A stretch of DNA of 64,000 nucleotides from Moniliella sp. 'wahieum' (Eukaryota > Basidiomycota > Moniliellomycetes > Moniliellales > Moniliellaceae), in assembly GCA_003971905.1 (NCBI GenBank), contig RSEE01000105.1:62001-126000 (forward strand). Reading direction: 5' to 3'. Positions within the stretch are counted from its first letter, which is position 1. Every line of letters begins with the position of its first letter. This document shows, in pieces, positions 1 through 11,499 of this stretch. The position numbers and the translations under genes were made by a program. The notes beneath the pieces were generated by a model. That model was not told the origin of the DNA. It made no database searches and saw only the letters and a program-made list of their open reading frames with translations.

Positions 1-769
1 ATGCGCAGTTGAGTGCGCGTGGGGCCGAGCTGGAGCGGCTACGGGCTGAGATGCGTGGGATGCGAGAAGAGTTGGAGCAAGCGCGCGAAGCGGGATGCGT
101 CCGAAGTGTGTCTCCAAGCTTTAAGAGAGTACCTTGCTCTCTTGCCCAGGACCCTGTGGACGCAGGTGCGTCTGCGTCTGGGTCAGGCGAGAGAGGTCAG
201 GGTCAGGGTCTGGGTCAGGATCAGGGTCGGGGTCCACTTCGGCCCCAGGACCCGTTACACTCAACCTTCCCCCTCTTCCGATCGCCTCGACGGGTGCGCT
301 AGAACCGGGTGACGAAGAGGCGGTTCTCCGTCCCACGCGGCCCACTCATCAGGCGCAGGAATCCTGGTCTACCAAACTAGGCTCGATGTGGCGGCGGGCG
401 ACGACGGCAGGGCCTCAAGATGGCACGGATGGAGGAGAAGGCAAGCCTGGATCTCCCAACTCGGCCGCGAGTCCGGGCAAGCCGATTGACCCGTCTACCT
501 CGACACCAGCGTCGGCCACTTCGACGTCTCCCCGTGCCCGCTCCAACAGTTACGCCCAATCGCTCAGCGTCAACTTCTCAGCCTTGGGTCTGCCCATGGG
601 GCTGGGTCGCGCCGCGAACTCTCCCACGGGGGACGAGCGTCCGGAACCAGTGCCCGAGGAAGAAGAGCCACCGCGACCGAGGGGCAATCTCTCTACCCCG
701 CCACCTCGGCACCTCTTAACCACCTCGTTCCAACCGAGTCCAACCCTGTACCGACGGCGGAACCGGTAG
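1..769 (+). CDS. 3' end of a coiled-coil, Ser/Pro-rich protein (partial)
   Basis: The gene runs in from the left edge. In the frame that includes position 9 the first ~32 codons are a charged heptad-like helix (LERLRAEMRGMREELEQ), typical of a coiled coil. A donor at 106 (GTGTGT) and an acceptor ending at 149 (CCCAG) would remove 44 bases and join this to a ~205-codon frame ending at the stop at 767-769. That second part has a Gly/Ser run, then Pro/Ser/Thr-rich sequence with conserved-looking patches (SWSTKLGSMWRR, LSVNFSALGLPMGLG). No catalytic domain is visible. The family is not recognised; a Golgi or cytoskeletal coiled-coil scaffold is possible, but that is only inference from composition. 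The short intron is my choice because it alone joins the two frames. Confidence 0.5.
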
Positions 770-2319
770 CCGTGTAGCCGGCTCACAGGCTAGCGCATGG
801 CCCTGCCCTTCTCGTGCTCCGTTGGTCCACCTGCCGAAAACGTGAAGCCCAAGCTTGGATCTTGGAACTTAAACGTTCGGTCGATGGGACGTGAAGTGTA
901 CCAAGGTATGATGGCCCAATGGGTAGGACTGTGTCGGTGTAACTGGAATCCCGTCGCTGTCTGTGTCTCTGTCTCTGTATCTCCACGCGCCCTGCTCCCT
1001 GTTCCCTGGGTATGACTCACGGCTCACGGCTTCTGACTTCTGACTCTGGCTCATGGCTCATGGCTCATGGCTCATGGCTCATGGCTCATGGCTCATGGTT
1101 CATGGCTTATGGCTTGTTCTCATTCTGCATCCTCCCTATCCCCCTGTCCCTCTGTGCTCGGCCCATGGGTCTGTAAGCCGTCCCACCCAGTCTCTCTACC
1201 CTCCTCGCTCCCCTGGATTTGCCTCCGACTTACATCCCGACTTACATTGTACGCTGAGCTACTCGAACCCATACTGTCATGCATGTGCCGATCTCGATCT
1301 GTTACCTCCCCGCCGCCGCAAGGTTTCTTGGGCTCGTGGTGCACTTAGCTACGTATACCTCGGGCGCAAGAGGGGTAGAACGCAGAAACCAGTTGCCCTA
1401 CGGCTCTGCATCGAACCAACATCGAGCGGTAGAACGTGAACGTGAGTTCAGCCTGAGTGTATCGTGCAGAAGAAAGAAAGAGACAGACATGACATGACAT
1501 ACAGCTGGGCACACATGCAGCTGGACTCATAGTTGCGTCCCGCTGTGCCCGGGACGACAGGGGGGGGATACAGACATTTGGACATTGAGCTTTCCCTTAT
1601 TCGCGGGCCTCAAACGCGTGCCTAGGACTGTGAGTAGCAACCCTGGACCTGGGGTAGGCAAGCTTCTCCATCCCACCCTCCCCACTCCCCCCTACCCCCT
1701 TCGCCCACACCACGTCCAGCACAGGAACCAAGCTGAGACCCCTCCACGCCCACATGCTGCGGGCGTGTAGCCTTGCAACGTGCATTCTGAGGCACGAAAG
1801 CTGAAAGCTGAAAGCTGAAGGTTGACGGGGGGGACAGGCGTACGCGCGCCCCACGCGCTTCGCGCATGATCACGAAGTGGCGGCGGACGACGAGCTTGGC
1901 GGGCCGCGGCTGCTGCGGCACGAATGCGCTCTACGACCGCCGCTTCGTCCTGCTCCTGTCGGGGCAAGCTGGGCGGATCGAGGTCAGGCTGCGACCCGGT
2001 GGCTGGGGCGAGGGCAGGGGCGGGCGGGAGACCCTGTACCGGTCCTAGTCCTGGTCCGCTCTAGGTGCTACTGAACGCCGGAGCGCGAGGGGGACGCCGA
2101 TGTGGTCGTTGACGGGGTGGGTTGACGTTGTTTTCGATACCGAGCAGGTTACACAGTGCCACAGTTGTGGGTTCGTGTACCACATTCCTGTGCGTACACA
2201 GACACGTATGCACATACAAGCACGCATGCATCAGTTAGAAAAGTTTTCCAGACAAAGTGGATGGGTAACTGTGTGCCTACTTGCGCCGTGATACGTACCT
2301 TCCAGTCCTGGTCCCATGC
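770..2319. other. intergenic, no supported gene
   Basis: About 1.55 kb between the coiled-coil gene and the 3' end of DBR1. It holds a TGGCTCA heptamer array (1045-1110) and simple pyrimidine-rich stretches. On the minus strand around 2010-1860 there is a short frame with a charged, alanine-rich helix (EQDEAAVVERIRAAAAAARQ) that could be a coding remnant, but it has no flanking gene structure, so it is not called. Confidence 0.5.
1045..1110. repeat. TGGCTCA heptamer tandem repeat
   Basis: Seven to nine head-to-tail copies of the 7-mer TGGCTCA, the last ones degenerate (TGGTTCA, TGGCTTA). It lies in non-coding sequence. Confidence 0.9.
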
Positions 2320-3624
2320 TCACGCTCGGCACGAGCGGGGGGCAGTAGGGGTGAATTGTTGGGTGGCCAACACGTCGAAAGAGGCAGTGTGGTGGAGAAG
2401 GTGTAGGGTTTTAGCTTGGACCTCGGCCGGCGTGGGCGGTTGTAATGTCGGCTGGGTGCGTTGGGTAGATTGTTGAGCTTGGGTAAGGGCTAGGATGGCG
2501 AGCCATTCGGGTAGGTAGCGCAATTGCTCCGGCGCAGGTGGGTCAGCCACTTGGTTCTCCGCCTCCTGCTGTGGGTGCGGGGGGATATCGAGGAACTGGG
2601 TGCATGGATAAAGGAGCGGAAGGAAGGTGAGTGGAAGAAGAAGAAAGAAGAACAATCAACTTTGTGAGGGACACTAGACGCGACAGACGGCGTACCTGTA
2701 AATGTTCATTGGCGCGACTGCACTTGCCCAAGGCGAGAAAGCTGGTGTGGGGAGTGGCAGGGCGCCATTGGTGGGTTGGAGGGGACGCTTCTGCCTCTGT
2801 CTCCGCCTCTGTCTCCACCTGGGCCTGCTCCCATCCGATGCGGGCTGGGAACTTGATGTGCATATGGGCGGCGAACCAGTAGCGAGGCCGAACCTTTTCG
2901 CCCATGGCGTCGGACAGCGGGTTGCCCAGCTGGCCGCGTAAGGCATCAGGACGAAAGTACGGTTTGGAAGCAAACAGGCGGTCCTTATCGCCGTACCGAG
3001 TGACCGAGGCTGGCCAGTCATGGGTTAGCAGGACGTCCACAGCCACCTTACCTGCGGTAGCAAGGAGAGACAGACGATCCATGTCGAAGCGACGGACGTG
3101 GTAGGCGCTCCTTACCGAGGCAGGGGAGTACGGAGCGCGTTCCCATCGACCAGCATCGATATCGTGGTCCTTGTAGATCCCACTCAAGCCAGCGACTGTC
3201 AAGCCGGCCACACGTACCGCGCCAGCGTGTCCGAGAAAGTACATGTTAGGCGCGACCCAGCCTCCGAGGGCGAGTTCATCGAGGTACCCGCTCCCCTCGT
3301 GGTTGCCGCCAACCAAGAGAGTGAGGTAGGGCGCAGTGGTAGCGCCAGCATAGTACCGCTGAAAGTCGCCCATGCGTTTGTACTTGTCTGGCACGGCGAG
3401 GCTGGTCAGGTCGGCGTTGCGCAGCGCCTGCACGTCGCCACAGAGAAGCACAAGCTGGGTGCGCTGGCCCGCCGCCTCGTCAGCAGCGGCAATGGTGGCG
3501 TAGATCTTGTCCAGCTCGCCATGGACGCAACCCTGGATGGCGACCTGTCACATCACGTCCGCAGCGGCGGTCAGCGCCAGCGGTGCGCAGCGGGAGGAGG
3601 GATAGGGATACGGACTCGGACCAT
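2320..3624 (-). CDS. DBR1: RNA lariat debranching enzyme
   Basis: Hydrolyses the 2'-5' branch of excised intron lariats in the nucleus. The model is complement(join(2320..2595,2696..3544,3616..3624)), 377 residues, with all joins in frame. Exon 1 supplies only MVR; the 71-base intron (branch-like GCTGAC, acceptor ACAG) leads into VAIQGCVHGELDKIY, the canonical DBR1 start. All metallophosphoesterase motifs are present in order: GCVHGE, LLCGDVQ, GGNHE, THDWP and AHMH. A second, 100-base intron follows FLALGKCSRANEHLQ and joins to FLDIPPHPQ, the DBR1 C-terminal domain. The protein is shorter than animal DBR1 because the acidic tail is missing, which is usual in fungi. The reading frame is clean, unlike many neighbours. 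The sugar permease lies upstream on the same strand. Confidence 0.95.
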
Positions 3625-3991
3625 GGCGGAGGAGGGGGTGGCAGCAACCGTGCGAATAATATTCCCCTTGGGCGATCTAGCATCCTCGACCCCGGTTTCC
3701 AATGTTGGCTGTGTGCTTACTTAACGCACGCGGAGCGCGACTTGAGCGGGGGCCACCTGGGCCTTTTTTTTATACAGCAGAGGCAATCCACGTTCATTCA
3801 GGCCGATCCGCCAACACCCCAAGCGAGGCAGCGGCAGCGTTCAGGAGCAGAGCGGCAGGGGAGCAGGGGGGAAGAATGGCAGGGGAACAGGAGAACAGGA
3901 GAGAAGGGGATGAGGGGATGAGGGGAACAGGCGCAGGGGGGGGAAGGAAACGTCCACAGACCAGATTACGGTCGCCCGTGACCACGTCACG
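3625..3991. other. intergenic between the sugar permease and DBR1
   Basis: The DBR1 promoter side and the permease 3' flank. It contains a purine-rich AGGGGAACAGGAGA-like imperfect repeat around 3855-3940. No gene is seen. Confidence 0.5.
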
Positions 3992-5611
3992 TCACCGCGA
4001 CGCGCGGTACACGTAGTGCTTGTTGATCAGATGGAAGGTGGTGGCGTTGATGATGGTAAACAGCCAGAAACACCAGACCGCCCTTTCCGCCGTCGAGGTG
4101 GCCGAGCAAGTTGCGCAAGGGCAAGAAGGTGGAGGAAGCAAGATGTTGCTGAGCCAGTTGATGCTCAGTCCTACTGATCCCGCGAGCGAGGCCGCTTGCG
4201 CGGGACCAACTCGGGCAAGATGAGGAACGGGACGGGGCCCATACCGATCGCAAAGCCCATGACGAAGATGATGATGCATAGGGCGGCAAGGACGTTGGAG
4301 AGGCCCGTCTCGAGACACAAGCCAAGTACAAATGATGATACGACAGTCACTCCCGATGAGAAGAGGAGTAACTTTCTTCGTCCCCACTGGTTCTCCGATA
4401 CGAGGAAGATAGGTGGGAAAGTCATCAGTGCATTGACCACTGTGATCCCCACACTGATTCTCCGAGCAATCTCGTCCGCCCCTTCGCCACCCTCAAAGAA
4501 ACCAGCCATGATGCCCGTGCTAAAGTAGAGAATGGCGTTGACGCCCGAAAGTTGCTGGCCCATCTGGGTAATGACGATCATCCACATGCCCGACCGCAAG
4601 CTAGGGTGGGTGAACAAGTCCTTGACCGTAATGGGGTTGGGCAGGTCACTGCTAGACGAGGCGGACCGAGTGCAGGGAAGAAGAGGGAAGCAATGCCTCG
4701 TGCTCTGGGCTATCACCATCTTCAACCCTACGGCTTGCTCCTCAGGATCTGGGGTGGCAATGGGAGAGGGAAGAGAAGAGGAAGATGGGCAGTTTGGGGC
4801 TCGGCCGCTGCACCGGTACCGGCACATCTGTCTCCGCGAGATCCGGGACGACGGTCCACAGTTGCTTGCGTGCATTGTAGCGAGCATACGAGCATTGGGG
4901 TACGCCAACTGTTTTCAATCGAATGTGGCCCATCGATGGCGACCAACAGGCCCCAGAGCAACTGTACCGCCGACACGCACGAGCTGATCATTGGCACAAA
5001 CCGCCAGGCACTATTGGACTTGCCATTCTTCTTGACTGATTCTGCTGCTAGGGCAACACCAGCACTTTGAGCGACAAAGATACCAATCACGACGCCGAGC
5101 TGGTTCAGCACGCCAATCGAGCCCTGGATCGAGGGCGGGGAGATATCGTTTAGGTACACATGGGACCGCGACCAACGACATGCCCGATCCTAATCCTGTA
5201 ATCGTACGTCCCAGACCTGCCATGCCACCTGAACGAGACACGGAGATACACGCGTTTCCCAGCGCATTAAGCGTGAGCGCGACACCAACGCGCCCCGCAG
5301 ACCCAGGTGGAACCGACGCTGCACCCAAGGCAAGGCCAACGAACCGGCAAACCCACCCACCGTAAACAGTGCCGTGACCAAGCCAAACTGCGTGTCAGAG
5401 AGCGGGATGCAATCCAGAAGTCCGCCCTGGCCACGCGAGGCACCCTGCACGCCGTAGCAGGTCAATGCGCCTTGGAGACTGTTGAGCTCGGAAATGCCAT
5501 AGCCGTAGGAGGAAAGCTGAGCACGACAAAGAGCACCACGAGGTAAAAGCGGATCCGCGGGCGGGCAGCGGACGCGGATGAAGCACCCGCGGCGAGCCCA
5601 GTGTTGGACAT
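3992..5611 (-). CDS. MFS sugar-porter family permease (frameshifted)
   Basis: A plasma-membrane sugar/H+ symporter-type protein of about 500 residues. The start at 5611 gives MSNTGLAAGASS, then the first membrane segment (RIRFYLVVLFVVL) and SSYGYGISELNSLQGALTC, as in hexose transporters. Later segments include GGFAGSLA, the helix-4 region GLGSGMSLVAVP, YLNDISPPSIQGSIGVLNQL (sugar-porter signature), TQMGQQLSGVNAILYFSTG (helix 7) and PFLILPELVP. The end reads ...NLLGHLDGGKGG...HYVYRASR with a stop at 3992. The frame changes by single bases at about 5520, 5330, 5180, 4920, 4201 (PELVP to AQAASLAGS), 4140 and 4069 (GTGTTTCTGG where GTGTTCTGG fits). Each change resumes the family alignment, so indels in the consensus are likelier than introns. 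The substrate cannot be told. Confidence 0.85.
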
Positions 5612-6322
5612 GGGGTCGAGATCTCAGAGGAGAAGGTGGTGGTGGTGGTGGTGGTGGTGGTGGTGGTGGTGGTGATAGTGGTGGCGATGGCGATGGCAAG
5701 ACAGAGCAAGAGAGTGAGATTGGCTGGGGCCGTCGTTGTCGCTCGGAGGGGGAAGGGTGATCTGTCATGATCGGTGATTACGATGTTTCAAGACCAGAGC
5801 GAGCGTCAAGCAACGAGCATCGAGCAGGCGCTTCGATGGGACAATCCTTAATCAAGTCAAGCTACTCAGGATCCGAGCTGGGCAACCTGCTGCGCTGAGT
5901 ACTGAGCGGGCTCTACGGAAGGCTATAGGCTATAGACTATAAGCTAGTGCTTTTAACGGCCCCAAAGCGATCCTGCTCATCCTGCAAGATAGAAGGATGG
6001 ATTCTGTGCGTGACATGCAAAGAGATGATCTCGGTGATCATCGAACGAGAACAGCGTACCACAGGAGCGCGGCCACAGATGATCGATGATCGATGATCGA
6101 ACAGCCATCAGCCATCCGGCCTCAGCCTCAGCGGCCACAGCGCCTCAAGACGACGGTCATCGAATCGAGTTGCCGTAGCTGTGGGGGCAACAACGAAGGA
6201 AGTGTCGTCGCACCTTCGAGCGGACAGCTGTCGATATATTGGTACTAGGGATTACGCTGCTGTGCGAAGGGGCAGAGGGAAGGCAAGGGACCAGTACCCA
6301 AGATTCTCACATCCATTAGGTA
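5612..6322. other. intergenic / permease promoter region
   Basis: Between the MCR1 stop and the permease start. It holds a (GGT)n run just upstream of the permease ATG and repeated GATCGATGATCGATGATCG near 6080-6105. No gene is seen. Confidence 0.5.
5636..5675. repeat. (GGT)n trinucleotide microsatellite
   Basis: About a dozen GGT/GGTGAT units 25 bases upstream of the permease start, in its presumed 5' leader (read as ACC repeats on the transcribed strand). Confidence 0.9.
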
Positions 6323-7465
6323 TTAAAACTTGTATACCTGGTCGGACGTGTACCCGAGCATCTTGAGGATACCCTGCAACTCACCCTGAGTTGAGTTGGA
6401 TCCTTTGGGCCCCGCCAGGGCCGTCACCTGTCCCGGCGGCCCACACACAAACACATGAACCTTCTCTGCGCGCGCCGGGTCGGGGAGGTAACGACGCACA
6501 AGCTCGGGGGTGAGGTAGCCTTGAACCCCGTGCCAGTTGGTGGGAGGCTGATCTAGGCCGTAGACAACGGTAAATTGTGGGTACCGGGAGGCCAAGCGAT
6601 CCAGCTTGTCTCGCAGCAGAATGTCCTGTTCGGTCCGGTTGGTGTACAGGAGAGTGACCTTGGTGGTATCGTTAGGGTCGGAGAGGATGTGGTGGATGAG
6701 TTGCCACATGGGCGTGATGCCGCTCCCGCCAGCCAGGAGGGCAACTTCCTCAAACTGGTTCGTCTCGTACTTCCACTTAGGTATGGGGCCCTTGAATGCC
6801 AGTCGATCGCCCGGGCGGAGGGAGGCTATGTGGTGGCTCATCTGGCCTGTGGGGTAGTCCTTGACGAGCAAGTCAAGGTGGCCCTTTTGGTCAGGGGAGC
6901 TGATGGGGGTGTAAGGACGCAGGAGCGGGTTCCCCTCTTTGTCCGTCAACCCTTCCACCGCCTGGACCAGGACGGCAGAGGCAGTGTACGTGCCAGCCTT
7001 GGCGGATAAGGGCAGGGCAAAGGAGACGAGGTGAGTGTTGTGGTTGTAGGCCGTGTTGCTGCGGACGGTGAGCTGACGGAACTCGTCGGGACTGAGCACG
7101 TCGTCGACAGGCGTCTTGAAGCGGCGGACGTAGTTGTAGCCGCCAGCGGCGATGACAAAGACGCCGAGACGTAGAAGGGGCTTTGGTGGGCGCGCGGCGC
7201 GGGGGGGGCGGATAGGGCGGGCGGGAGGCGCGCGGGCGGCAGTGGAGCGCTTGGTGGGGCGGGTGGTGGAGCGGGTGGAAGCAGGAGAGCGGGAGGAAGC
7301 GGGTGGACGGGTGGAGTAGGGACGGATGGGGGGTGCGCCGGCGGACGGAAGGCGAGGCGAAGGGCGGCAGTAACCGGAGTAACCCCCGCTGGCCGACGGA
7401 TGGCCCAGGCGAGGGGAGCATGGCGGAGGCAACGAAGAACCCAGCGCGGAGATGGATATAAACAT
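6323..7465 (-). CDS. MCR1: mitochondrial NADH-cytochrome b5 reductase
   Basis: An FAD enzyme that passes electrons from NADH to cytochrome b5 or other acceptors at the outer membrane/intermembrane space. It is a single uninterrupted frame of 380 residues. Residues 1-95 are Arg/Pro/Ser-rich and lack acidic residues, as in a mitochondrial targeting region. Residues 97-112 form one hydrophobic anchor (LLRLGVFVIAAGGYNY). The FAD-binding barrel carries RPYTPISS (183-190) and a GQMSHHI turn. The NADH lobe carries LAGGSGITPMWQ (244-255) and CGPPGQ (341-346). It ends in DQVYKF, the usual C-terminal aromatic of this family. The start at 7465 is the first ATG of the frame; the exact presequence start is less certain. 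An upstream stretch of about 700 bases separates it from the sedolisin. Confidence 0.95.
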   Translation of the reverse strand: MFISISALGSSLPPPCSPRLGHPSASGGYSGYCRPSPRLPSAGAPPIRPYSTRPPASSRSPASTRSTTRPTKRSTAARAPPARPIRPPRAARPPKPLLRLGVFVIAAGGYNYVRRFKTPVDDVLSPDEFRQLTVRSNTAYNHNTHLVSFALPLSAKAGTYTASAVLVQAVEGLTDKEGNPLLRPYTPISSPDQKGHLDLLVKDYPTGQMSHHIASLRPGDRLAFKGPIPKWKYETNQFEEVALLAGGSGITPMWQLIHHILSDPNDTTKVTLLYTNRTEQDILLRDKLDRLASRYPQFTVVYGLDQPPTNWHGVQGYLTPELVRRYLPDPARAEKVHVFVCGPPGQVTALAGPKGSNSTQGELQGILKMLGYTSDQVYKF

Positions 7466-8181
7466 CCGCCTTCCCTCCTTCCCCCGCCTCGAGGGGGGGG
7501 CGAGACGGATGAGGTCAGCATGAAATGTTCAACTCTCCCCGCCGCCGCCACTGGGACAACTCCTACAAGATGAAGATGGTTAAATCTCGTTGACCTTCGC
7601 AACCTGCCGCAGCTAAGCATCACTCTGATTCCACGTCCAAGTGCTTTCACCCTGATTTCCAGGGTCGGGTTCCGTCTATGAACACGCCGGCATGATGCAT
7701 GACATAGTATGAAGCTTCGCCAACCTCCAGAAGGAGGGGGAGAGAGGGACAAACACAGCGTCCAAAGAGTGACTAGTGATGATCGCCAGCAGCAGCCAGG
7801 AGGACAGAAAAAGAACGTATAACCGGATAACCCCCAATGCAAGTAAAGGATTTCCTTTGGACGACTACATCATCCTATGGCGCGGATGACATGGGACAAA
7901 CAGCAGAAATCCAGGATAGCAAGCAAAACAAATAGTATAGTCATCGGTACGTTTTTGAGTAACAGGCAGGGAGTATACTTGAAGAACAAACAAGAGTCCA
8001 GCGGTCTCCCATTGCATCATGCATCATGCTTTTTGGAATACAGGGCAACAAGTGGATGTTCAACGTGAACTGGGAACTGGGAACTGAGAACTGAGAACCA
8101 TCATGCTGCACAGGCGTCATTAACGTCATTAGACGCCAATCTCAGGCCATGTCAGGTCAAGTCTCAGAGACGTATCAGGGT
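7466..8181. other. intergenic between the sedolisin 3' end and MCR1
   Basis: The MCR1 promoter side. It contains the near-palindrome CATGATGCATGACAT around 7691 (a close copy is near 27564) and a GAACTGGGAACTGAGAACTGAGAAC run near 8066-8098. No gene is seen. Confidence 0.5.
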
Positions 8182-9937
8182 TCAAGCCGCTCCAAAGAAC
8201 TTGAGCATGCCCTGGAAGTCGGGCACGCCCAACCCGCTCGGGGGTCCCAACCGACTTGTGAGCGGAAACACAAGTTGGACACATCGGGGCAACCACAAGT
8301 TTCACCCTTAGTGATATCACGTACCGCGCCACCACCTTGCGCCTCGTACAAGCGAGGATGGACAAATCCAAGGTTCTTCTTACCTTGTTGTCGTAAGGCT
8401 GAATTGACCAGGGCGAGGTGGGCAGCAAAGATGGGTGCAGAAGCCGATGTGCCCGCGACGGTTTGGGTGGTATTTTGGATAACTGTGACGATTGCTTCGC
8501 CCTGCGCTGATACGTCAACAATAGCACGTCCGGTCTGGTTGATGTAGTGGGTAAGGTTGGATGGGAGGTGACGTGCAATGTACGTTTGAGATAAGTTGCG
8601 TTGCCACGATGGCAAGGCATTGAGGTTGGACCAGCCTGCTCCCGACCAGATAGCTACATTTTGCGCTGGGTCACTCAGTGGGTTGGTAGAATGTTCCGGG
8701 TTGGTACCTGCGGTGCCACCTACGACCAAGATGGTATCGGTCGTAGGCCAAGGTGGACTAAGTCCCTTTTGACAACTCTTGTTTCCCTCGTCAACGCCCG
8801 AATCGCCACTGGCAAAAACGACGGTGACACCTTGCGCGGCAAGTGCGAGAGCGGTCTTGTGCCACCGCTGCGCATCGTCTGCCGTCAAGGCCGATTCGGC
8901 CGGGCCGTACGAAACGCTAATCACGCCCGGTTTGGAGGGACGGTCGAGAACCTGCTGCAAGGGCAGGAGAAACATATCGTCTGCATGAGACCCGCTGAGG
9001 AGAAAGTCGACTTTAAGAGGACTGATTAGACCAACAGCCATCTCAAGGTCCAACATGGTCTCTGAACCACTCGTTGCATTGGTCGTAGCTGAATCGATCT
9101 GGTACGTGTCGGTGGAGATGGATGCGTTGGCCTGGTCGGGGCGGTACTGGGCGAGGAACGAACTGAGGTCCGAGTGAGACAGTTTCTCGTCCGAGCCATA
9201 ACCAATGACGAGCAAATCGGTCTGGTTGCCACTAGGCACAGGGGTAAAACCTTGGGAGCCATAGTGCTGTCGGAGACAGTCGATGGTGACAAAGGTATCT
9301 GCGCATCCTTGTGGACTCTTCTTTGCCGAGTCGAGCGCGGTAGCAGCTTGGTCCGCTGTGAACCGACGGCGAATGCGGTGGCGAGGCGCGGGGCGAAGGA
9401 AAGACGTGAGCGGGGTGATGCTCTCCACGCCAGGCAAGTCATCAGGGACAGTGTAAGACTGAGCACGGAACACACGCGAAGCGCCCAACTGATACTCCTC
9501 GAGCGGGGCTTGGAACGCAGACGCAACAACCGAGTGGGTCGTGTTGAACGTGACGCGATCGCCATGGGCACTCCATTGGGCGTGGGTAACGTTGTGCTTG
9601 TGGAGCCAGCGCTGGACGGCACGGGTGTGATGCGGGTGCGGAGCCAGGTAGCTGTGGACTTGGGCGTGGGTGAGCCACTGGGCATGGTGGGACGTGTTGC
9701 GCGCAATGGCGTGGACGTGCTGGTCCAGTTGGTCGAGCGAGGGCGAGGCAAGGTGGAAAGTAAGTGTGTAGGCGGGATCTTCGACGTTCGTGCGGGCCGA
9801 GTGGGGCAGGCGGTGTGCAGCGGCCGAGGGCGGGCGTGGTGGATGTTGGTGTGGGTGTGGGTGTTGGGCGCGGCGGAACCGGCAGCAGCAGCGGTGGCCA
9901 ACGCGGCAGCCGCAGCGGCCAGAAGGAAAGAACGCAT
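8182..9937 (-). CDS. secreted sedolisin (tripeptidyl-peptidase I-like, S53) protease
   Basis: An acid serine-carboxyl protease for extracellular or vacuolar peptide degradation. The start at 9937 gives an Ala-rich signal peptide (MRSFLLAAAAAALATAAAAG). The propeptide follows (NVEDPAYTLTFHLASPSLDQ ... VHSYLAPHPHHTRAVQRWL), as in Pro-kumamolisin. The catalytic domain has SETMLDLEM with Glu and Asp four residues apart, VVFASGDSGVDEGN with the oxyanion-hole Asp, and VAGTSASAPIFAAHLAL with the catalytic Ser. The C-terminus reads VGWDP...GLGVPDFQGMLKFFG with a stop at 8182-8184. There are two frame changes: one shortly after the signal peptide (about 9790-9850), and one at the C5 run 8240-8244, where six Cs would restore the DPPSG junction. 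Several Asn-X-Ser/Thr sites fit a secreted glycoprotein. Confidence 0.9.
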
Positions 9938-11499
9938 GAGATGGTGGCGGTGGAGGTCGAGGTGGAGGTGGAGGCGAGGGCGGCAGGGTAGATTATACCA
10001 AGCCAGCCCCCAGCCAACCAGAAGAGCGACCTGCTCGGCATGCTCGCTCGCACACGCACACTGCCCGCGTCCCGTCCCCCCGCGCCCGCCTCCACGCTCA
10101 ACCCTACCCTGTGCGGCCCTACCGCCACCCCGCATTTGAGCATCCTCATGCATCATCCATCATCGATCGTGTACGTGGCTTTCAGTCCGCCAAGCTTCAC
10201 AACAAACAGGGATTGGTGTAAAGTGGAAGCGACTGTGGCGCAGACCAAGAGGACGGGGCGTTTGGTTTCGCGTGGTCCGCTTGATCGGTTGAACGGCCGC
10301 CGGTGCAGGGTGCGTGTGGTGCATCCGACCAGGACGTGGAGCTGACGGCAGACACTCCTGGATCAGCTCGGTGGCGGACGAAGACCCAGGCGCCCGTACG
10401 TCCCGGTCCCAGTCCCACATGTCGATCCGATCGTCGGAGTAGGTGCGGCGGTAGGTCCGGGCGACGCTATGGCACGGAACTTATTTTAGCACTAGCACTA
10501 ACACTTGCTTATACCAAGCTACTCTGGCTGGCCAGGAAGGAAAGCCATGCGTCTGTGGAGCAGATGGAGCGCGGGTAGGGGTAAGAAGAGCGTTGGGCCA
10601 GGATGAGCGGGGTGCAAGTGGGCGCTGCAGCCATCGCCACGGTAAGTGGAATTGGTCGGTGGTGGCTGCCCACAGGTGGAGAGAGAGCCATTATGCGGTG
10701 GGCCTGGTGAGGTGACGTATATGTTGGTCGTAGGGTACTATACTCTGGCGGTGGTGGTGGGGATGAGCACGTGGTAGTGGGCGGCAAGGCGTGCAAGGCG
10801 TAGTGCAGGCCGAGGCCGTCGTGATCCAGCGGCAGCTGTAGCGAAAAGAAGACACGGGAGAAGTACGGGTTGGTATAGGTTTCGCTTGGGCTGGCGGGCA
10901 AGTTGCTGGCAAGAGAGTGTGAGAGTGAAAGTGCGAGAGAGGGCACGGCCGTGTTGCGGTAGTACACTGGTTGAACCGAGGGGGGACGATGTCCGAGTGC
11001 CAGGAGTGCCGGTTCACCTTCACGTGCACGTGCACGCTCGAGTGCCGGTTGAGCGCGGTGAGCAGGCCCGATGCGAGTGCGAGTGCGACACATCTCACCC
11101 CAGGGCGAGGAGGAGCAGTCAGTCTTCGCCCCGCCCACGATACGCGGCTCACGGGCCGCAGTACTCGGGGGTTTAGACGGATCCCATCCACACGCTCTAG
11201 AGCGTCTCACAACGCGAGAGGAAGCAGAAGCGGATGCGGCGAGGGGGAAAGCAGTAGCAGTCCAAGGCGTTGCCGAAAGCCAAGCAAGGTGCCCCCCAGC
11301 GAGAAGGCGACGACAATGAAGGTTTTGCAGCGGAAGTGAAAGCGGATATGACGCACGAGGAAGAGGTAGAGATAGAGGTACCTCGCCACGGTATTGAGGA
11401 ACAGCGGGGCGGGGCGGGCCAGGAGAGCCGAGGTGAGGCCGATGGGGCCTACACGCCTACACGTAAGCGTTCATCCAGACTAAACGTGTGATGCACGCG
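9938..11499. other. unresolved region, possible fragmented minus-strand gene
   Basis: Several medium open frames overlap without one clear gene. On the minus strand a hydrophobic stretch (about 11389-11220: LYLYLFLVRHIRF then TFIVVAFSLGGTLLG) could be a membrane anchor. Farther down, about 10960-10780, lies NPYFSRVFFSLQLPLDHDGL, and about 10330-10150 a frame with PVLLVCATVASTL. On the plus strand an acidic frame (about 11270-11491) ends SSRLNV. The pieces may be one frameshifted minus-strand membrane protein; I do not recognise a family and do not call a CDS. Confidence 0.3.

Noticed and set aside
1045-1110. CRISPR-like array
   Set aside because: Units are contiguous 7-mers with no spacers, and the genome is eukaryotic.
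3098-3724. 208-codon plus-strand open frame
   Set aside because: Antisense to DBR1, which has every catalytic motif and clean introns.
9174-10139. 321-codon plus-strand open frame
   Set aside because: It is antisense to the sedolisin, Arg/Gly/Val-rich and motif-free; it arises from GC-biased third positions.
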